Assembly (NCBI RefSeq): GCF_037392515.1
Contig: NC_090280.1
Location: 29,393,118 to 29,457,117, forward strand
From: Haliotis asinina
Lineage: Eukaryota > Mollusca > Gastropoda > Lepetellida > Haliotidae
Direction: 5' to 3'
Length of the DNA stretch: 64,000 bases
The first letter of the stretch is position 1; each line of letters begins with the position of its first letter. Below are positions 24,848 through 37,365 of the stretch, one piece after another. The translations under genes were made by a program, and so were the position numbers. The notes below the pieces were generated by a model. It made no database searches. It was not told where the DNA came from and saw only the letters and a program-made list of their open reading frames with translations.

Positions 24848-25378
24848 TTGGCACAAGGTGTAGGTAATAAAGTCGATTTCCTTAGATGTTTTAAAGATGT
24901 ATGTATATATATGTTTTACCAATCGTGGCATTGTACTCTTCACAGCAGTTCACGCTACGATTTGTATACAGAGTGTAAAAGTCTGCTGGTTACTGAGAAA
25001 TATCTAAGTGTTATACATGAATTTAAATGTCGTAATGTTCTCATTAAATTCCGAGCAGGCTTACTACGATTGAAACAAAATGAAGGAAGATGGCTAAATA
25101 TTGATGTATCTTTACGCACATGTCCTCTTTGTAAACTCGGTATAGAGGATGAATTCCATTTTCTTTTAGTATGCAAGTATTATTCTGAAGAAAGACTGCG
25201 TTATTTTCCACATGTCTATAACCGAATTCCAAATATATTTATATTCAAAAGCTTGTTATCCTCAGCGTCCAGGGAATCATTGTTAAATGTATGCAAATAT
25301 ATATATACTGCTTACAAAAAGAGACAGACTTTGTTAAACGCCTATAATTGTTCTACGTCATGTTCCAATATATTCTGA
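24848..25378 (+). pseudogene. C-terminal cysteine-motif domain of C2
   Basis: It has 176 residues and contains FRAGLLRLKQNEGRWLNIDV, then RTCPLCKLGIEDEFHFLLVC, a CxxC...HxxxxC zinc-binding-like motif typical of the end of this LINE class, and ends CSTSCSNIF. It is separated from the RT by stops between 24618 and 24848. Confidence 0.65.
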
Positions 25379-25782
25379 TATATGTGTTATATGTATATGG
25401 GCCGGTGGCCTTCATGCATAATAAAGATTTCTCTCTCCAACAACTTAATTCAATATTTTATAACTTTTATCCGTGTTGTTATGAATAAACAGTATTGTTC
25501 GGTTTCTCCAAAAATAGCTTTGTTTGCTGCATATATTTACCCACCCCTGGAAATCTTTTGAAGAAGCTTGTTTGTACTTTTTCTATAACTTCCTGGTATT
25601 TTACACCCCAGATTTCTAACCCATATGTGAGAATAGGAGATGTTTTGGAATCAAATATTTTACAGGCAGTTTGAAAATCAATATGTTTGTTGCAAGTATG
25701 TTTATTGCAATGATAAGACTGGTCCCATTGCTTTCCGTCCCTGAATTGCCAAAGTTTCACATGCCTTTGTCCATATCAATCT

Positions 25783-26485
25783 TCAGGAAAACATAATGCC
25801 CAGGTAATTGTAATAAGTCACAGTTTCGAGATTTATATTATTATAAGACCATTGTTCATGCCTGGAAAGTATTTCTGATGACAACGATTTGTCTATGTTT
25901 ACACTTAGTCCCCATTTCGAGCAATACTTAGGTAAGACATCCAATTGCCTTTGCAGACCAACAGTGGAGAAGGAAAACAACAACATCATCTGCAAATAAC
26001 AACAACATTAAATCGTCAATACTCTGGTTAACAAATACACCATAATTGCAGGCTTCACACATTTCGTGCACAAGTTCATTGATAAAGAATATAAATTATA
26101 CAGGACTTTTTTACATTTTTACAAGGAGATATAACAATTTTCTTCTGTCAACGAGGTCAAAGACCTTTTTAAAATATATAAATGCACCATAAAATCTACC
26201 TTTGTGCTTATTCAGATATTTAGTATATAAGGCCTGTAAAGTAAATATTTGGTCTGCAGTGGAATACTCTGGGCGAAACCCAGCTTGAGATTCAGCAATG
26301 AGTTTATTAATATGTAACCAGATTCTTAAACTTTTTTCTATAATTAATGTTCCACAACAGGTCAAGAGATATATGCCTCTGTAGTTGTTTGGATTATTTC
26401 TTGGCCATGATTTAAATAACAGGATTATCATACCAGTATTCCAGCTATCTGGAAATACACCACTATCCAAGACTTTATTGAACAA
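25783..26485 (-). pseudogene. Reverse transcriptase of C3
   Basis: It carries SWNTGMIILLFKSWPRNNPNNYRG, QAGFRPEYSTADQIF and FKKVFDLVDRRKLLYLL in 26485-26111, then the palm end LQRQLDVLPKYCSKWGLSVN and YYNYLGIMFS in 25995-25783. The catalytic segment between them is broken by frame changes and a deletion. Confidence 0.6.
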
Positions 26486-27507
26486 TAAGAGTAGAAAAGG
26501 TAAGAAATACGAAGTACTCAGCTTTAAAAAATCAGGAGGTATACCATCATCACCAGGGACCTGGTTTCAAGTCCCGAACATTGTTAAGTAACTCTTTTTC
26601 TGTGATTACACTATTCAGTATGTCATTAGTAAGGTCTGTTGGGAAATTATCACAGGATTCACAAAGTTCACAAGTGTGGTTATCAACAAAACTATACACT
26701 GCATCATCGAACGAATTATTCTGGGGATTTTTTTTATTTGGGTTCATACGTCTGGTGTGATGTTACCCGTTCCTTTTCTGATAAAAATCGACGTTTTACT
26801 GTTCTCCAGAAGAGTCTACAATCACCCTCCAGAGGTGGCATTTGAGATCTCATCTGCAAGTATTTTAGCGTATTGGTCTTTCCTCAGCTTGCAGTAACGT
26901 TTAAAGTTTGCTTTAGCTTGCAAATAATTTGTTAGGTCATTTTTGCAATGATACTTTCTAAGTTTAGTGAGATATTTATACTTCTCTGATTTCAGAAACT
27001 TGCACTCATTGTCAAACCATGGTGATTGGTTACTACATTTTTCGTTAAAATTGTTTGCATTATGGCTCACATTAGAGCAGAGTAGTTGGAAAATATCTGT
27101 TAATTTGGAAACAGCGACATTAACATCAGTGTCTAGGGATCAAACAAATTCCTCCTTACATGTATCTATAATATCATCAGAAACCACCGCCTGAAATTGT
27201 TCATAGCTAGTATCATTCATTCATAGCTAGTACCATTCATTCTAAAGCGAGGTACTCGTACCATCGGTATGTCATTATGGACATTTGTACATTGCTGTAT
27301 AGAGAAAATATTAGTAAAGGTACATACAAGTGGTAGGTGATCTGATTCTGTCCTTGTGAGGACTGACATATCCTCCATATTAGGAAATAAACAAGGACTG
27401 ATGATAAAATAGTCTACTATACTGGTTCCAGTGTTAGAAATATATGTCCAGTTAGCCCATTGACGATATGCATGTGCATGGTTTTACAAAGAGTGAGCAT
27501 CTCAAGA

Positions 27508-28186
27508 CCATTGGCTGGAGGGGGTCCACATGCGCCCCTCCCCCACCCCCCCCCCCCCCCCCGGTTGTCAGAGGGTATGTCATGAGCTGACTAAGGTTCA
27601 GTGTTTTACCTTCAAGTGTCTGAGATTTGACAGTTTGAAAACCTATTTTACGGTTTGAGATTTATCCCTTTATTTCACATTCAGCAGAAGTGAAAATTGG
27701 TTAAATAATGGAACATTAGCCTTTCTGTTTTGTTACAACATCATCATAGTTCACTTCCTGGGGTGTTATAACGGTACAATTCCCTATTTGGAACCAGAAC
27801 ATTGACATATAGGAGCAAGAGTAAGATTTTGTGATTTTGCTAAATTGTGTGACCTTTTGACCTCTGGTGACCTACTTGTCTGCCTGATTTGCATATATTA
27901 TGTACCATGTGAAAGAGAATTCAAATACCAACATTTTGAGTGGTGGTTTGTAACGGTGAATTCACAGGGCAAAAAGATATTGTTGCATTTGTTTCCCCTC
28001 CCCCCTAAAAAATGACGTATGAAAAACATGTGGGGTAGCACTTAAAATGCTCTCCATAGGTACCTCGGGAACCAGTTTATTAAATGTTAACATGCATTTT
28101 TCTGATGGAGAGACCCATGGCTACTAGAAAATACACAAGAAGTAGAACTGTGGGAGGGCCGCATGTGGACCCCCTCCAGCCAATGG
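27508..28186. mobile_element. 679-bp non-autonomous DNA element (MITE) in C3
   Basis: The ends are inverted copies: ccattggctggagggggtcc at 27508 and its reverse complement ending at 28186, identical over 27 bases and similar for ~9 more. There is no transposase frame inside. A 17-base C run lies at about 27546-27562. It splits the C3 endonuclease, so it is younger than C3. No clear target duplication is seen. Confidence 0.75.
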
Positions 28187-28672
28187 ACTATATCTACAGG
28201 TGTGTAATTGGCATTACCGTCAAAAATAAAATCGTCGTCAGTTGCTGTTCTCGCATTAAAGTCTCCACATATAATGAAAGCTGAATTCACACCAAATTCT
28301 GTTTTCAGTTGGTGAAGGTTGTTCTCCAGCAAGTCGATCCCACTATCGTCTAGTCTCATGTTACTCCGGCGCCCCAGCCGTGTGCACGTATGTACCTATA
28401 TGTACATGGAAGACGGGTTAAGGGAAATCAACATTAACTAACTGAAGGACAATACGGTTGTCCCATGTATCTTTAATTCTATAAAATACATCTTTTAACT
28501 GATCTCTAACACATACAGCGACCCCACCGGAGTATCTGCCACAGTTGTGGCGACGTTTTGCTTCGCTTGCAAAGCAGAAATAATTAGGCAATGTAGTGCT
28601 AAGCAGGGCTTGTGTATTATTACACAGAGTTTCTGTAAAGCCTATTACGTCAAACACGTTAACAAAGGACAC
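28087..28672 (-). pseudogene. AP-type endonuclease part of C3
   Basis: FDVIGFTETLCNN, GRYSGGVAVCVRD (28672-28418) and IICGDFNARTATDDDFIFDG (28359-28187) are the metal- and DNA-binding blocks of a LINE endonuclease. The coding sequence resumes beyond the MITE at about 27507 (LEMLTLCKTMHMHIVNG). Confidence 0.6.
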
Positions 28673-28783
28673 AATCTTGAAAGATTAGAGCTGATCGCAA
28701 CTCATTTACGTTCCAAGCACTGAAGGAAACAGTTTCATCCGGAGAGTCAAGGGACGGGTATCACTGGGGCCACGGCCAAGCTC

Positions 28784-29769
28784 CTATGCAGAATCCGGTC
28801 CCCCTGGACTGGACGTCTCTAACATCACACTGTAGGAGTTGTCGCCCTTTGGATTGTCGGCCTTGTCCTTACGTTGTGTAGATGAGAGTCTCTGAGTCCA
28901 GTTACGTCGCTGACCGATCTGCTTTAGATCGTGCTTAAGTTCATCAAAAATATAGACACTGCCGTTGATAACAAGTTTGTCACCTCTAGAAGGCAGTACA
29001 ACCCTCACTTTGTGCATTGTCTATGAAAGGGAAGATCTAAGCCATCTCTCCCTCTCCGTGAAATCTTCTGAAATGCGAAAATTTATATCATCTTTCAGGA
29101 GAGATTTTCCAGCTTTTAGGATGTTACTTTCATCCTTGTAAGAGGCAAACTTTACAATGACAGGGCGATTGGCTGTTTTTGCTTTCAGTCGATGTGTCCG
29201 CTATATCGGTACAGTATCGGCGTTTTCTAGTTTAAGGATATCGTGAAAGAAGTTTCTCACTTTGGCTTCACTATCCTCCCACGAAAATATCAGATTTGAT
29301 CGACGTGACTGTGCCTCGATGTTGTCAGTTTTAATTTCTAAATCAAACAGTTTCTGTTTCAAATCCTACTTTTCTGCCTTCAGGTCAACTAATTTATCCC
29401 CAAAGTCTTTAGAAAGTCTATCAAACTTTGTGTTCATAGATGATATCTCATCCTGAACTGTTATCAACGTCTTTGCAATGGCAGCCATATTATTCCGGTC
29501 GGACTGTGCCTGTTCACTCCCACCCGATAAACATTCGCCCGCCACGTTTTAGTTGACGATGTTGTTTGTAATCCGTTCTTATTGGAGTCACTTTTATAGT
29601 ACCCACCACCAGTTCTGGGTCCAGGGTTGCTTTCAAAGTCACCCGACAAGACAACAAGCATACACAAGTCCACAAACAATCTTGTACCTATCTCGATAGC
29701 GTAATAACGGGGGTCTTCCATCCACTTTTTTTCAATCTTTGACAAAAGGTTCCAATGGTGGCCATCCAA
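28784..29769 (-). pseudogene. ORF1 of CR1-like LINE C3
   Basis: The N-terminal ~100 residues (29769-29464) start MDGHHWNLLSKIEKKW and contain LCMLVVLSGDFESNPGPRTG, a 2A-like motif. Downstream, across frame changes, are a heptad-like stretch (TVQDEISSMNTKFDRLSKD), then NLIFSWEDSEAKVRNFFHD and RPVIVKFASYKDESNILK, as in the coiled-coil plus RRM ORF1 proteins of L1-like and CR1-like LINEs. The C-terminal piece is at 29017-28784. Confidence 0.55.
29617..29643 (-). other. 2A-like translational recoding motif (GDFESNPGP)
   Basis: It fits the D-x-E-x-N-P-G-P consensus, preceded by the hydrophobic LCMLVVLS typical of working 2A peptides. In such motifs the ribosome skips the last Gly-Pro bond. 2A-like motifs at the N-terminus of LINE proteins are known in CR1/L2/Rex/Crack-type elements of marine invertebrates. 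Confidence 0.75.
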
Positions 29770-29798
29770 ACATCAGTTGAAACTCCCATGGTACTCAC

Positions 29799-30517
29799 TC
29801 ATATACCTGATACGTCCTGACGCCAAATATGTGGCAGTATGTTCCCTATTTCTTGACTTATACCAATTTTATCTCGGACACAACACACCCAGCTGACAAC
29901 ACTGCTGGTCACGTGACAAACAGAAAAAGGAGGATAAAATATCTGGTTATCAGTTTATGACACACATGTAGGAATCGGGCTATAGATCACCAGGAAATAA
30001 GGCGGTGTTCAGTATTCATTCACTGTACGTTTTTCAAACATTTCATAGGCGTATGTTCATGGACTGCAGTGGGATATGTTATTTGAATAGTGCTTCTGTT
30101 GAAGGGGTTGCAAGCAAAGGATATATATAACTATAGCAAACTGATACGTGGTTTCCACCAAACATGAAAGAATCGCGAGTCTTGCTTAATTGTGTGCCAC
30201 TGACCTTCAACTGAAATACAACATTGCATCGACTTTGTTTCAGCTTGGTATTCAACTGACCAAGTGTATGCATGTTCACGATATACCACAATATCCAAAT
30301 ACAAATTTGTTATACAGATTCAAATAGGTCATTGTTTACGTTATGATTACACAATGATATAAATAACACAACAGCATGTGTCTGACTGTTTGAACTATTG
30401 GCCACCATTGACTATAGATGGCCGACTCGCAGGGAATGGAAAGGTTATGTTAGAGGTCACATGCAACCAAACATAATTAATACACAGTTATCATTTGTTC
30501 ATGATATATAAAATGCA
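29799..30517. repeat. 719-bp tandem duplication, unit 1
   Basis: It appears identical, on reading through, to 30518-31236. The unit begins tcatatacctgatacgtcc and ends ataaaatgca. No gene is recognised in it; the 70-residue minus-strand frame has no domain motif. Confidence 0.85.
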
Positions 30518-31236
30518 TCATATACCTGATACGTCCTGACGCCAAATATGTGGCAGTATGTTCCCTATTTCTTGACTTATACCAATTTTATCTCGGACAC
30601 AACACACCCAGCTGACAACACTGCTGGTCACGTGACAAACAGAAAAAGGAGGATAAAATATCTGGTTATCAGTTTATGACACACATGTAGGAATCGGGCT
30701 ATAGATCACCAGGAAATAAGGCGGTGTTCAGTATTCATTCACTGTACGTTTTTCAAACATTTCATAGGCGTATGTTCATGGACTGCAGTGGGATATGTTA
30801 TTTGAATAGTGCTTCTGTTGAAGGGGTTGCAAGCAAAGGATATATATAACTATAGCAAACTGATACGTGGTTTCCACCAAACATGAAAGAATCGCGAGTC
30901 TTGCTTAATTGTGTGCCACTGACCTTCAACTGAAATACAACATTGCATCGACTTTGTTTCAGCTTGGTATTCAACTGACCAAGTGTATGCATGTTCACGA
31001 TATACCACAATATCCAAATACAAATTTGTTATACAGATTCAAATAGGTCATTGTTTACGTTATGATTACACAATGATATAAATAACACAACAGCATGTGT
31101 CTGACTGTTTGAACTATTGGCCACCATTGACTATAGATGGCCGACTCGCAGGGAATGGAAAGGTTATGTTAGAGGTCACATGCAACCAAACATAATTAAT
31201 ACACAGTTATCATTTGTTCATGATATATAAAATGCA
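30518..31236. repeat. 719-bp tandem duplication, unit 2
   Basis: This is the second unit, immediately adjacent with no spacer. The absence of visible differences means either a very recent duplication or an assembly artefact. Confidence 0.85.
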
Positions 31237-31719
31237 TTGGTGATTGTGAAAACATACCAAATAAACAAAGCTATAAGCATATAATCACCAATCAAAAGTG
31301 GAATATTTTGTTCCTGACTTAAACCTCTCTGGAAATGAAGCAGCCGCGATACCGAACCCAGTCAGGGCCTTACTTCACCTAGACGGATGGTTGAATGGGC
31401 CCGGTTCAATAAGTCGGGTGGTCATGCCAATCCCTGTGCATGGATTATAAATATATTTATCATTGCACAAATGTAATTTGGAATTGGTGTAATCTTGGGC
31501 TTGGTTTTCTTGTCTAAAACATGTTTGATTTTGAACTATGTTGTTTTGAACTTTGCCTAGAGTCTTATGAACAGAAGGCGATGGCTTATGGGCCAGTCTG
31601 GTGGATTAATTATTCATAATTCTTCTATGTCATCCGAGTATCCTTGGTGCTGCAAGCTGGCGACCCACTTATTTTTAGCATTGTCCTTGTGATACTCCGT
31701 GGTGGCTGGGGAGCTCGGA

Positions 31720-33160
31720 TGATGAACCATATGAGACCAACCATAGCTTATGAAATTCCCCTAAAAACAACAAAACGTCCTGTTGAAATTGATCCTGTCG
31801 ATACTGACCACAGAGCGTCTCTATCGATTGAGAATCGGCCACGTGTCCTTGTTATTGAGACTCCTGACAAGACACCATTAAAGCTGAACCCTTTCGCAGT
31901 ATATAAGGATATTGAAGGTATTGCTGGGGATGTTGAGAACATTAGACGCTTACGTTCGGGTGCACTGCCAGTTGAGTGCGGCAAGAAACAACAAGCAACC
32001 AATACTCAATCTCATGAGTATTGAATCTTTTGTGGGCATTTCGGTCACGGTCTCTGCCCACAAAAACGTGAACACAAGTAAAGGTATCGTTGGAGATCGT
32101 GATCGATTGTTTACTGATATATCCGAACTTGACATAGTATCATACATGAAAGATCAAGGTGTGCTGTATGTACATCGACAAATGCTCCCAAATCGGTGAA
32201 GGCATGTTACTGTAACATCCAAGTTGAGACCCACATTATCAACCCGCTCAGGCATAAAAACAATATGTTAATGGTAAATTTACTAACATCTCAAAATCCT
32301 CTTCCTATACATTCAGTTGCAACTTTGTTAAACCATATATTTACTGCTAGATAATTATTTTAATTTGTGTTCACGTGACATTATAAACGCAGTATATCTC
32401 AACTGTAAATTGGTCCATAAGCCCGTATATTACCGAATAAAACTGTCTGTCTGCCAAAATGGACACAGTGTATCTACCTGCACAATGTCTGTTATGTGTG
32501 CTCATTGTGGTGAGAAGACACACGCAACAGAAGATTGCGACAGTGATTTTAAAGAATGCACGAAACGCTCAGGCGACCATTCATCTTCTTCGAAACAATG
32601 ACCAATTTGGAAAGAGCAAATGGCGATAAACAAGATAAAGTTTTCCCAAAATATCTCTTTTTCTGAGGCAACAAATACTGGTGAAGAGATCTGACCTTCC
32701 AGAACGTTATGTTACAGTACTGTAGCAAAATCATCACCTGAATCCAGCTCGAAAATAACAAAATCATCCACAGGATGCCACACTACCTTGACTTGGGTTA
32801 GTTCCGACTGTCCACAGCTTCTGTACCCTCCTATATCATCCCAGACTGAGGAATCACTTACTTCATCAAAGTCCTTTTCTGGTCATAAATCCCCTTCTTC
32901 TTCACAGTCACGCTCTGAGTCCCATTCAACAGCTGACAGACACCAAATTGCTAAAATAAGCCCAAAGCTAAGTCTGACGCTTCCAAACAACAAAGTGGTA
33001 GAGCACCAAAGGGTCACAAAATAGAATTCAGTTGTTCAACAAATATGGATCTCTTGAAGACAAGGACGTGTCTCAAATGGTCCATTCTAGGACACATAGC
33101 TTATCGCCCTCCAAAAGAGTGCGGGGTAGATCCCCAATAAATCCACCCAAAAGATACTTT
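31720..33160 (+). pseudogene. LINE B ORF1
   Basis: MRPTIAYEIPLKTTKRPVE (about 31730), PLKLNPFAVYKDIEGIAGDV and, later, CAHCGEKTHATEDCDSDFKE align with copy A ORF1. The frame breaks at several places, and foreign sequence replaces part of the centre. Confidence 0.7.
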
Positions 33161-36100
33161 ATTCCATTAATATTGTACAGTGGAACTGCAGAGGACTGAG
33201 GACTAACTTTCATGATTCGCAGGTATTAGTCCAGAATTTTACACCTTCAGCGATCTGTTTGCAGGAGACGTATTTAAAACAGACAGACACTTTTGACCTT
33301 CATCATTACAAAGCATGTCATTGCTTTTCACCTCCAGGTGAGAAGGCCACGAGAGGATCTTCCATTCTAGTCAACGAGAACATTATCCATAGCCCCGTTT
33401 CACTTAATACCAATTCCTTGCCGTACGACTAACTTTGCACGTTGTGTTTACATTATGTTCTCTCTATACCTCTCCGTCTTTGACGTTTCGCAAAACCGAT
33501 CTTCGAGCTCTCTATGACCGACTCCCGAAGCCCTGTATTATAATGGGAGATCTGAATGGGCACAACCCACTCTGGGGAGGTGTTACTACAAACGCTAAAG
33601 GTAAATTACTGGAGGACTTTTGTTCTGATAATGATTTATATATTCATAATGATGGCTCCAACTTATATTTACACCCTGGTACTGGAACCTATTCTGCTCT
33701 CTACATGTAACTCACAATTTCAGAACTACTAAATGAATTCGAATGGTCAATACACGATGACCTCTGTGCAAGACTATACTAAAACCTGTAACTCCATCTG
33801 ATGTACCTTCATAAGGCGGAATTTTACAAAAGGTTAACTGGGCTTTATATGAAACACTGTGTGCTGCGAAACTTAAACCTGAACGTTTTATTGACTTTCC
33901 TGATGCTATTAAATGCTTTCCTGATGAACTGAATTCCATTGCTGATGAGTGTATACCAAATTCCTCTGCAGTTCCACATATCCGGAAATCATGGTTCAGT
34001 GATGAATGCAAACAAGCTAGGAAGGCAAGGAAAAAAGCAGAACATTATTTCCGTCGCCATCCTATGGTGTATATTATTAATTTAAATACATTTTAAATTT
34101 TAAATGCTAAAACGCAGCGTACGTTTAAACAGAACAAACGCCAACCTTGGCCAAATTATGTATCCAAAATAAATTCTTGGACACTCATGTCCAAGGTATG
34201 GAACATGGTCCAGAACATTAATGGTGAAGATACTAAATCTGGTGTCCATCATCTTAAACATGGAGATCAATTACAGATAAATCAGATATTGCAAATAAAC
34301 TGGGTGAAACCGTCTCAATACACTCTTTCTTTTCTAATTATGTGACTGAATTCCAACAGTACAAAAAAACAAGAAGAAAGGAAAACTAGTAACTTCAGTT
34401 CTGATAATGGGGAAGACTATAATGAACTATTTTCTGTTTACGAGCTCTATACGGCTCTTGTGCAAACCCACGATGCTGCTACAGAAGCTGATAACATACA
34501 TTATCAACTCCTGAAGCACTTACCAGAATCCTGTCTTCAAACTCTGTTGATTATTTTTGATTGTATTTGGACATCGGTTAACTTTCCTCCCTCATGGCGT
34601 GACGCTATAGTAGTACCAATACCTAAACCTGCATACGAATCCGTCAAATTATCGAACAATTTCAGTAACTAGCTGTGTTTGCAAAACCATGAAACGCATG
34701 ATAAATAATCGACTTGTTTGATACTTCGAAACAAAAGACCATATAACAGATATGCAGTGTGGTTTCCGTAAAAATAGAGGTACTGTCGATCATTTAGTGC
34801 GTTTCGAATCATTTGTTAAAAACACTTTAATCTATAAACAACACGATGTGTATATCTTTTTTGGATCTTGAGAAGGCATATGATACAACCTGGAAATATA
34901 GCATTTTAAGAGATTTACATGACTTCGGTTTGCCAGGTCGTTTGCCTGATTTGTGGCCAACTTTTTAAATGACAGACAATTCCAGGTCCGCGTGGGTTCT
35001 ACAATCAGTATCGGGTTGTTCCACAAGGCAATATTTTGTCTGTTCATGTCTCTTTTTAGCATAAAGATCAACAGTTATTCTAAAGTTTTAATAGATTTAA
35101 TAGATGGATCGTTATTTGTGGATGATTTTAATATTTCTTGTCGTGGGAAAAATACGCACACTATTGAACGGCAACTACAGTTGTGTTTAAAAAATAGATA
35201 AATGGTGTCTTGAAAACGGCTTCAATTTTTCTAAATCAAAAACCAGTTTATACACTTCTGTCTTAAATACAAACCCCATAAAGACCCAGAACTATTTCTA
35301 AGCGGTACCCCAATCAAAGTGGTCAAGGAGGCCAAGACGTATTTTCGATTCACATTTGACCTTTTTGCCGCACATTACATCCCTTAAAGCCAAATGCCTG
35401 AAGGCACTCGATTTATTAAAGGTTGTTTCTAATTCAAAATGGGGAGGGGATCAAACTACCCTTCTTCACTTATATAGATCACCGGTGCGATCTAAACTTG
35501 ATTACGACTCCATCGTATATGGTGGAGCTTGTCAAAGCAACCTACAACTACTTGATTCTGTGTTCCACCAAGGCCTACGACTTTGTCTTGGTTCTTTTAG
35601 AACCTCTCCTATCGACAGTCTATACGTCGAGGCTGATGACCCTTCTCTCAACCAACGCCGTATAAAACTATTTTTACAATACATTACAAACTTAGCTTCT
35701 AATGAGTCTAACCCCGCATTTAATTGTGTCTTTAATCCTCTTTATGAGGATTTGTATAACAAAACGTCTTCCCTTGTTCCGCCTCTTGGGCTCAGAATCA
35801 AGCCATTTCTTGCTGCTTCTAGCATTGAGCTGGAAAATATAGTTCTTCTCCTTCTGAGCAATTGGTTTGATCCCAAGTGGACCTAACATTAACTACATTT
35901 AAAAATGAGAGAAGAATATAATCAATTAAAACATAAATATAGTAATTAAAAATCATTATTTACAGATGGATCCAAGGACGGTGGCACAGTGGCTTCTGCC
36001 ACTGTCATTGGATCCAAAACAATATTTTCTTGATTACCGGATAACAGCTCGATTTTTACAGCTGAAGCCATATCAACGGCTCTTAAATACATTCAAAGGC

Positions 36101-36720
36101 ACAATAAACACTAACAGTATATAATCGTTTCAGACTTTCTTTCTTGATTTCAGGCTATTAAAATATTTCTTGCCAACGTCCACTTGTAATGGAAATTATT
36201 GAATTGTATAATAATCTTGCGACTGTTGGTTACCCAGCCACGTAGGCGTTTCTGGTAACACAATGTGCGATCTTGCTGCTGGGGCAGCACTCAACAAATC
36301 TGACACCATTTCTTATTCCATACTCTGATTACAAAGCTAGCATTAGAACTTACATCCGTGATCTGATGCAGAAGACGTGATACACCCAAGTAGGTATGAA
36401 TAAATTACATGAAATAAAACCGCATGTTGGTTACACTTACTTGGCATTACATTTGGGCTGTCAGTCCAGATTTAAAGAGGTTATTTTACGACGATGTCGA
36501 TAGACCTATGGATACCTATTGAAAGGTGAGGATCTTCCGTTTTGTATCCCTTGTGATGAGAGAGTAACGGTCAAGCATATCCTGCTTGACTGTGTTGAAT
36601 TCTCCATCATAAGGGATAAGTATTTTACAGGTAAAACAATGAAGGACTTTTTAACACATTTAGCTCTCATTTAATTATTGTTTTTGATTTTAAAAGAAAT
36701 TGATTTTACGACTGAATTTG
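33160..36720 (+). pseudogene. LINE B ORF2: endonuclease, RT, RNase H
   Basis: Endonuclease: IIMGDLNGHNPLWGGVTT (33540). RT: CGFRKNRGTVDHLVRFES (about 34760), DLEKAYDTTWKYS (34865), LFVDDFNISCRGK (about 35115). Post-RT: SNSKWGGDQTTLLHLYRSP (35430) and FRTSPIDSLYVEADDPS (35600). RNase H: TDGSKDGGTVASATVIGSK (35965), with deletions in the second half. Numerous frame breaks. Confidence 0.75.
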
Positions 36721-37033
36721 ATTATTATGTTTTGTAGATAGTTGCATTTTAATTATTGGTAGTTTAGATTAGTAACTTGAATTGTTAGTGGCTGTACCCT
36801 CACAGGGGGTTGAAGTATTGTAAAATTATTGTCCTCCTGTGAGGGTACGTAAGTCCCAAAACATTGCATGTACTTTTAGATTTTCCACTGTTTTTAATCG
36901 TAGTATATGTGTATATTTAATTCTTGGGTAGATGTGAATAAATTGCTAACATCTGAAAGGATGGTGTAAATCCAGCTAGGGTCCATGCAGGAAGGAAAGG
37001 TACTGTATGTCCCCATGGTCCCTAGTATGGTGA

Positions 37034-37365
37034 CATAGGAACCCGATATCGCACCGTAGGTTAAACATAGACCATAGATATACACTCACGTCATATATAT
37101 TAATAGAGTAAAGGAGCAGCAGCTGCTATATTGGATTATCGTGCCGACATCGACTCGCTCCGATTTCAAGCTGAAATGTACGCTAAGAATTCGGTGACAT
37201 TCAAAACTATGCACACGTAGCTCTCAATTATACACGTCCCCACACATCCTGCCTGATTTCCACGACATAACACCCATTTTATTAACTTTAATACGTCCTC
37301 AAAATAGAAAATCAAACCAAAACACCTCTAGGGTGAACGTTATCCCGCGATATCTGGTTCCTGTG
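37034..37365. mobile_element. 332-bp MITE, hAT-like
   Basis: Its ends are 19-base inverted repeats with two mismatches (cataggaacccgatatcgc / cacaggaaccagatatcgc). It is flanked by the 8-base duplication tatggtga (37026-37033 and 37366-37373), inside the LINE B 3' UTR, which reads continuously across the insertion. An 8-base target duplication suggests hAT-type mobilisation. No coding frame. Confidence 0.75.

Larger units (their letters stand above)
22150..25436 (+). mobile_element. CR1-like LINE (C2)
   Basis: The order is: end of ORF1/linker (about 22150-22340), endonuclease with an internal deletion (LTWNIDGLLPKL, LVETFLDN, GRLSGGVVMLVKR; then YISNQGCSVIDYFISS), linker (22925-23401), RT (23556-24618), C-terminal cysteine domain (24848-25378), and a short 3' tail ending aataaagatttctctctcc. 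It lacks RNase H. There are several frame changes and stops. It lies tail to tail with the minus-strand copy at 25440-29790. Confidence 0.75.
25440..29790 (-). mobile_element. CR1-like LINE (C3) with 2A-like peptide, interrupted by a MITE
   Basis: On the minus strand the order is: 5' end near 29790; ORF1 29769-28784 with a 2A-like motif, a coiled coil and an RNA-binding-like domain; endonuclease 28672-27300, split by the MITE at 27508-28186; linker 27070-26550; RT 26485-25783; thumb 25760-25479. The 3' cysteine domain and tail are missing, which is unusual because LINEs normally lose 5' ends. A later deletion, perhaps when C2 came to lie next to it, would explain this. Many breaks. Confidence 0.7.

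Noticed and set aside
30079-31010. Two identical 70-residue open frames as a small duplicated gene
   Set aside because: They are identical only because the whole 719-bp unit is duplicated, and no domain or splice context supports coding.
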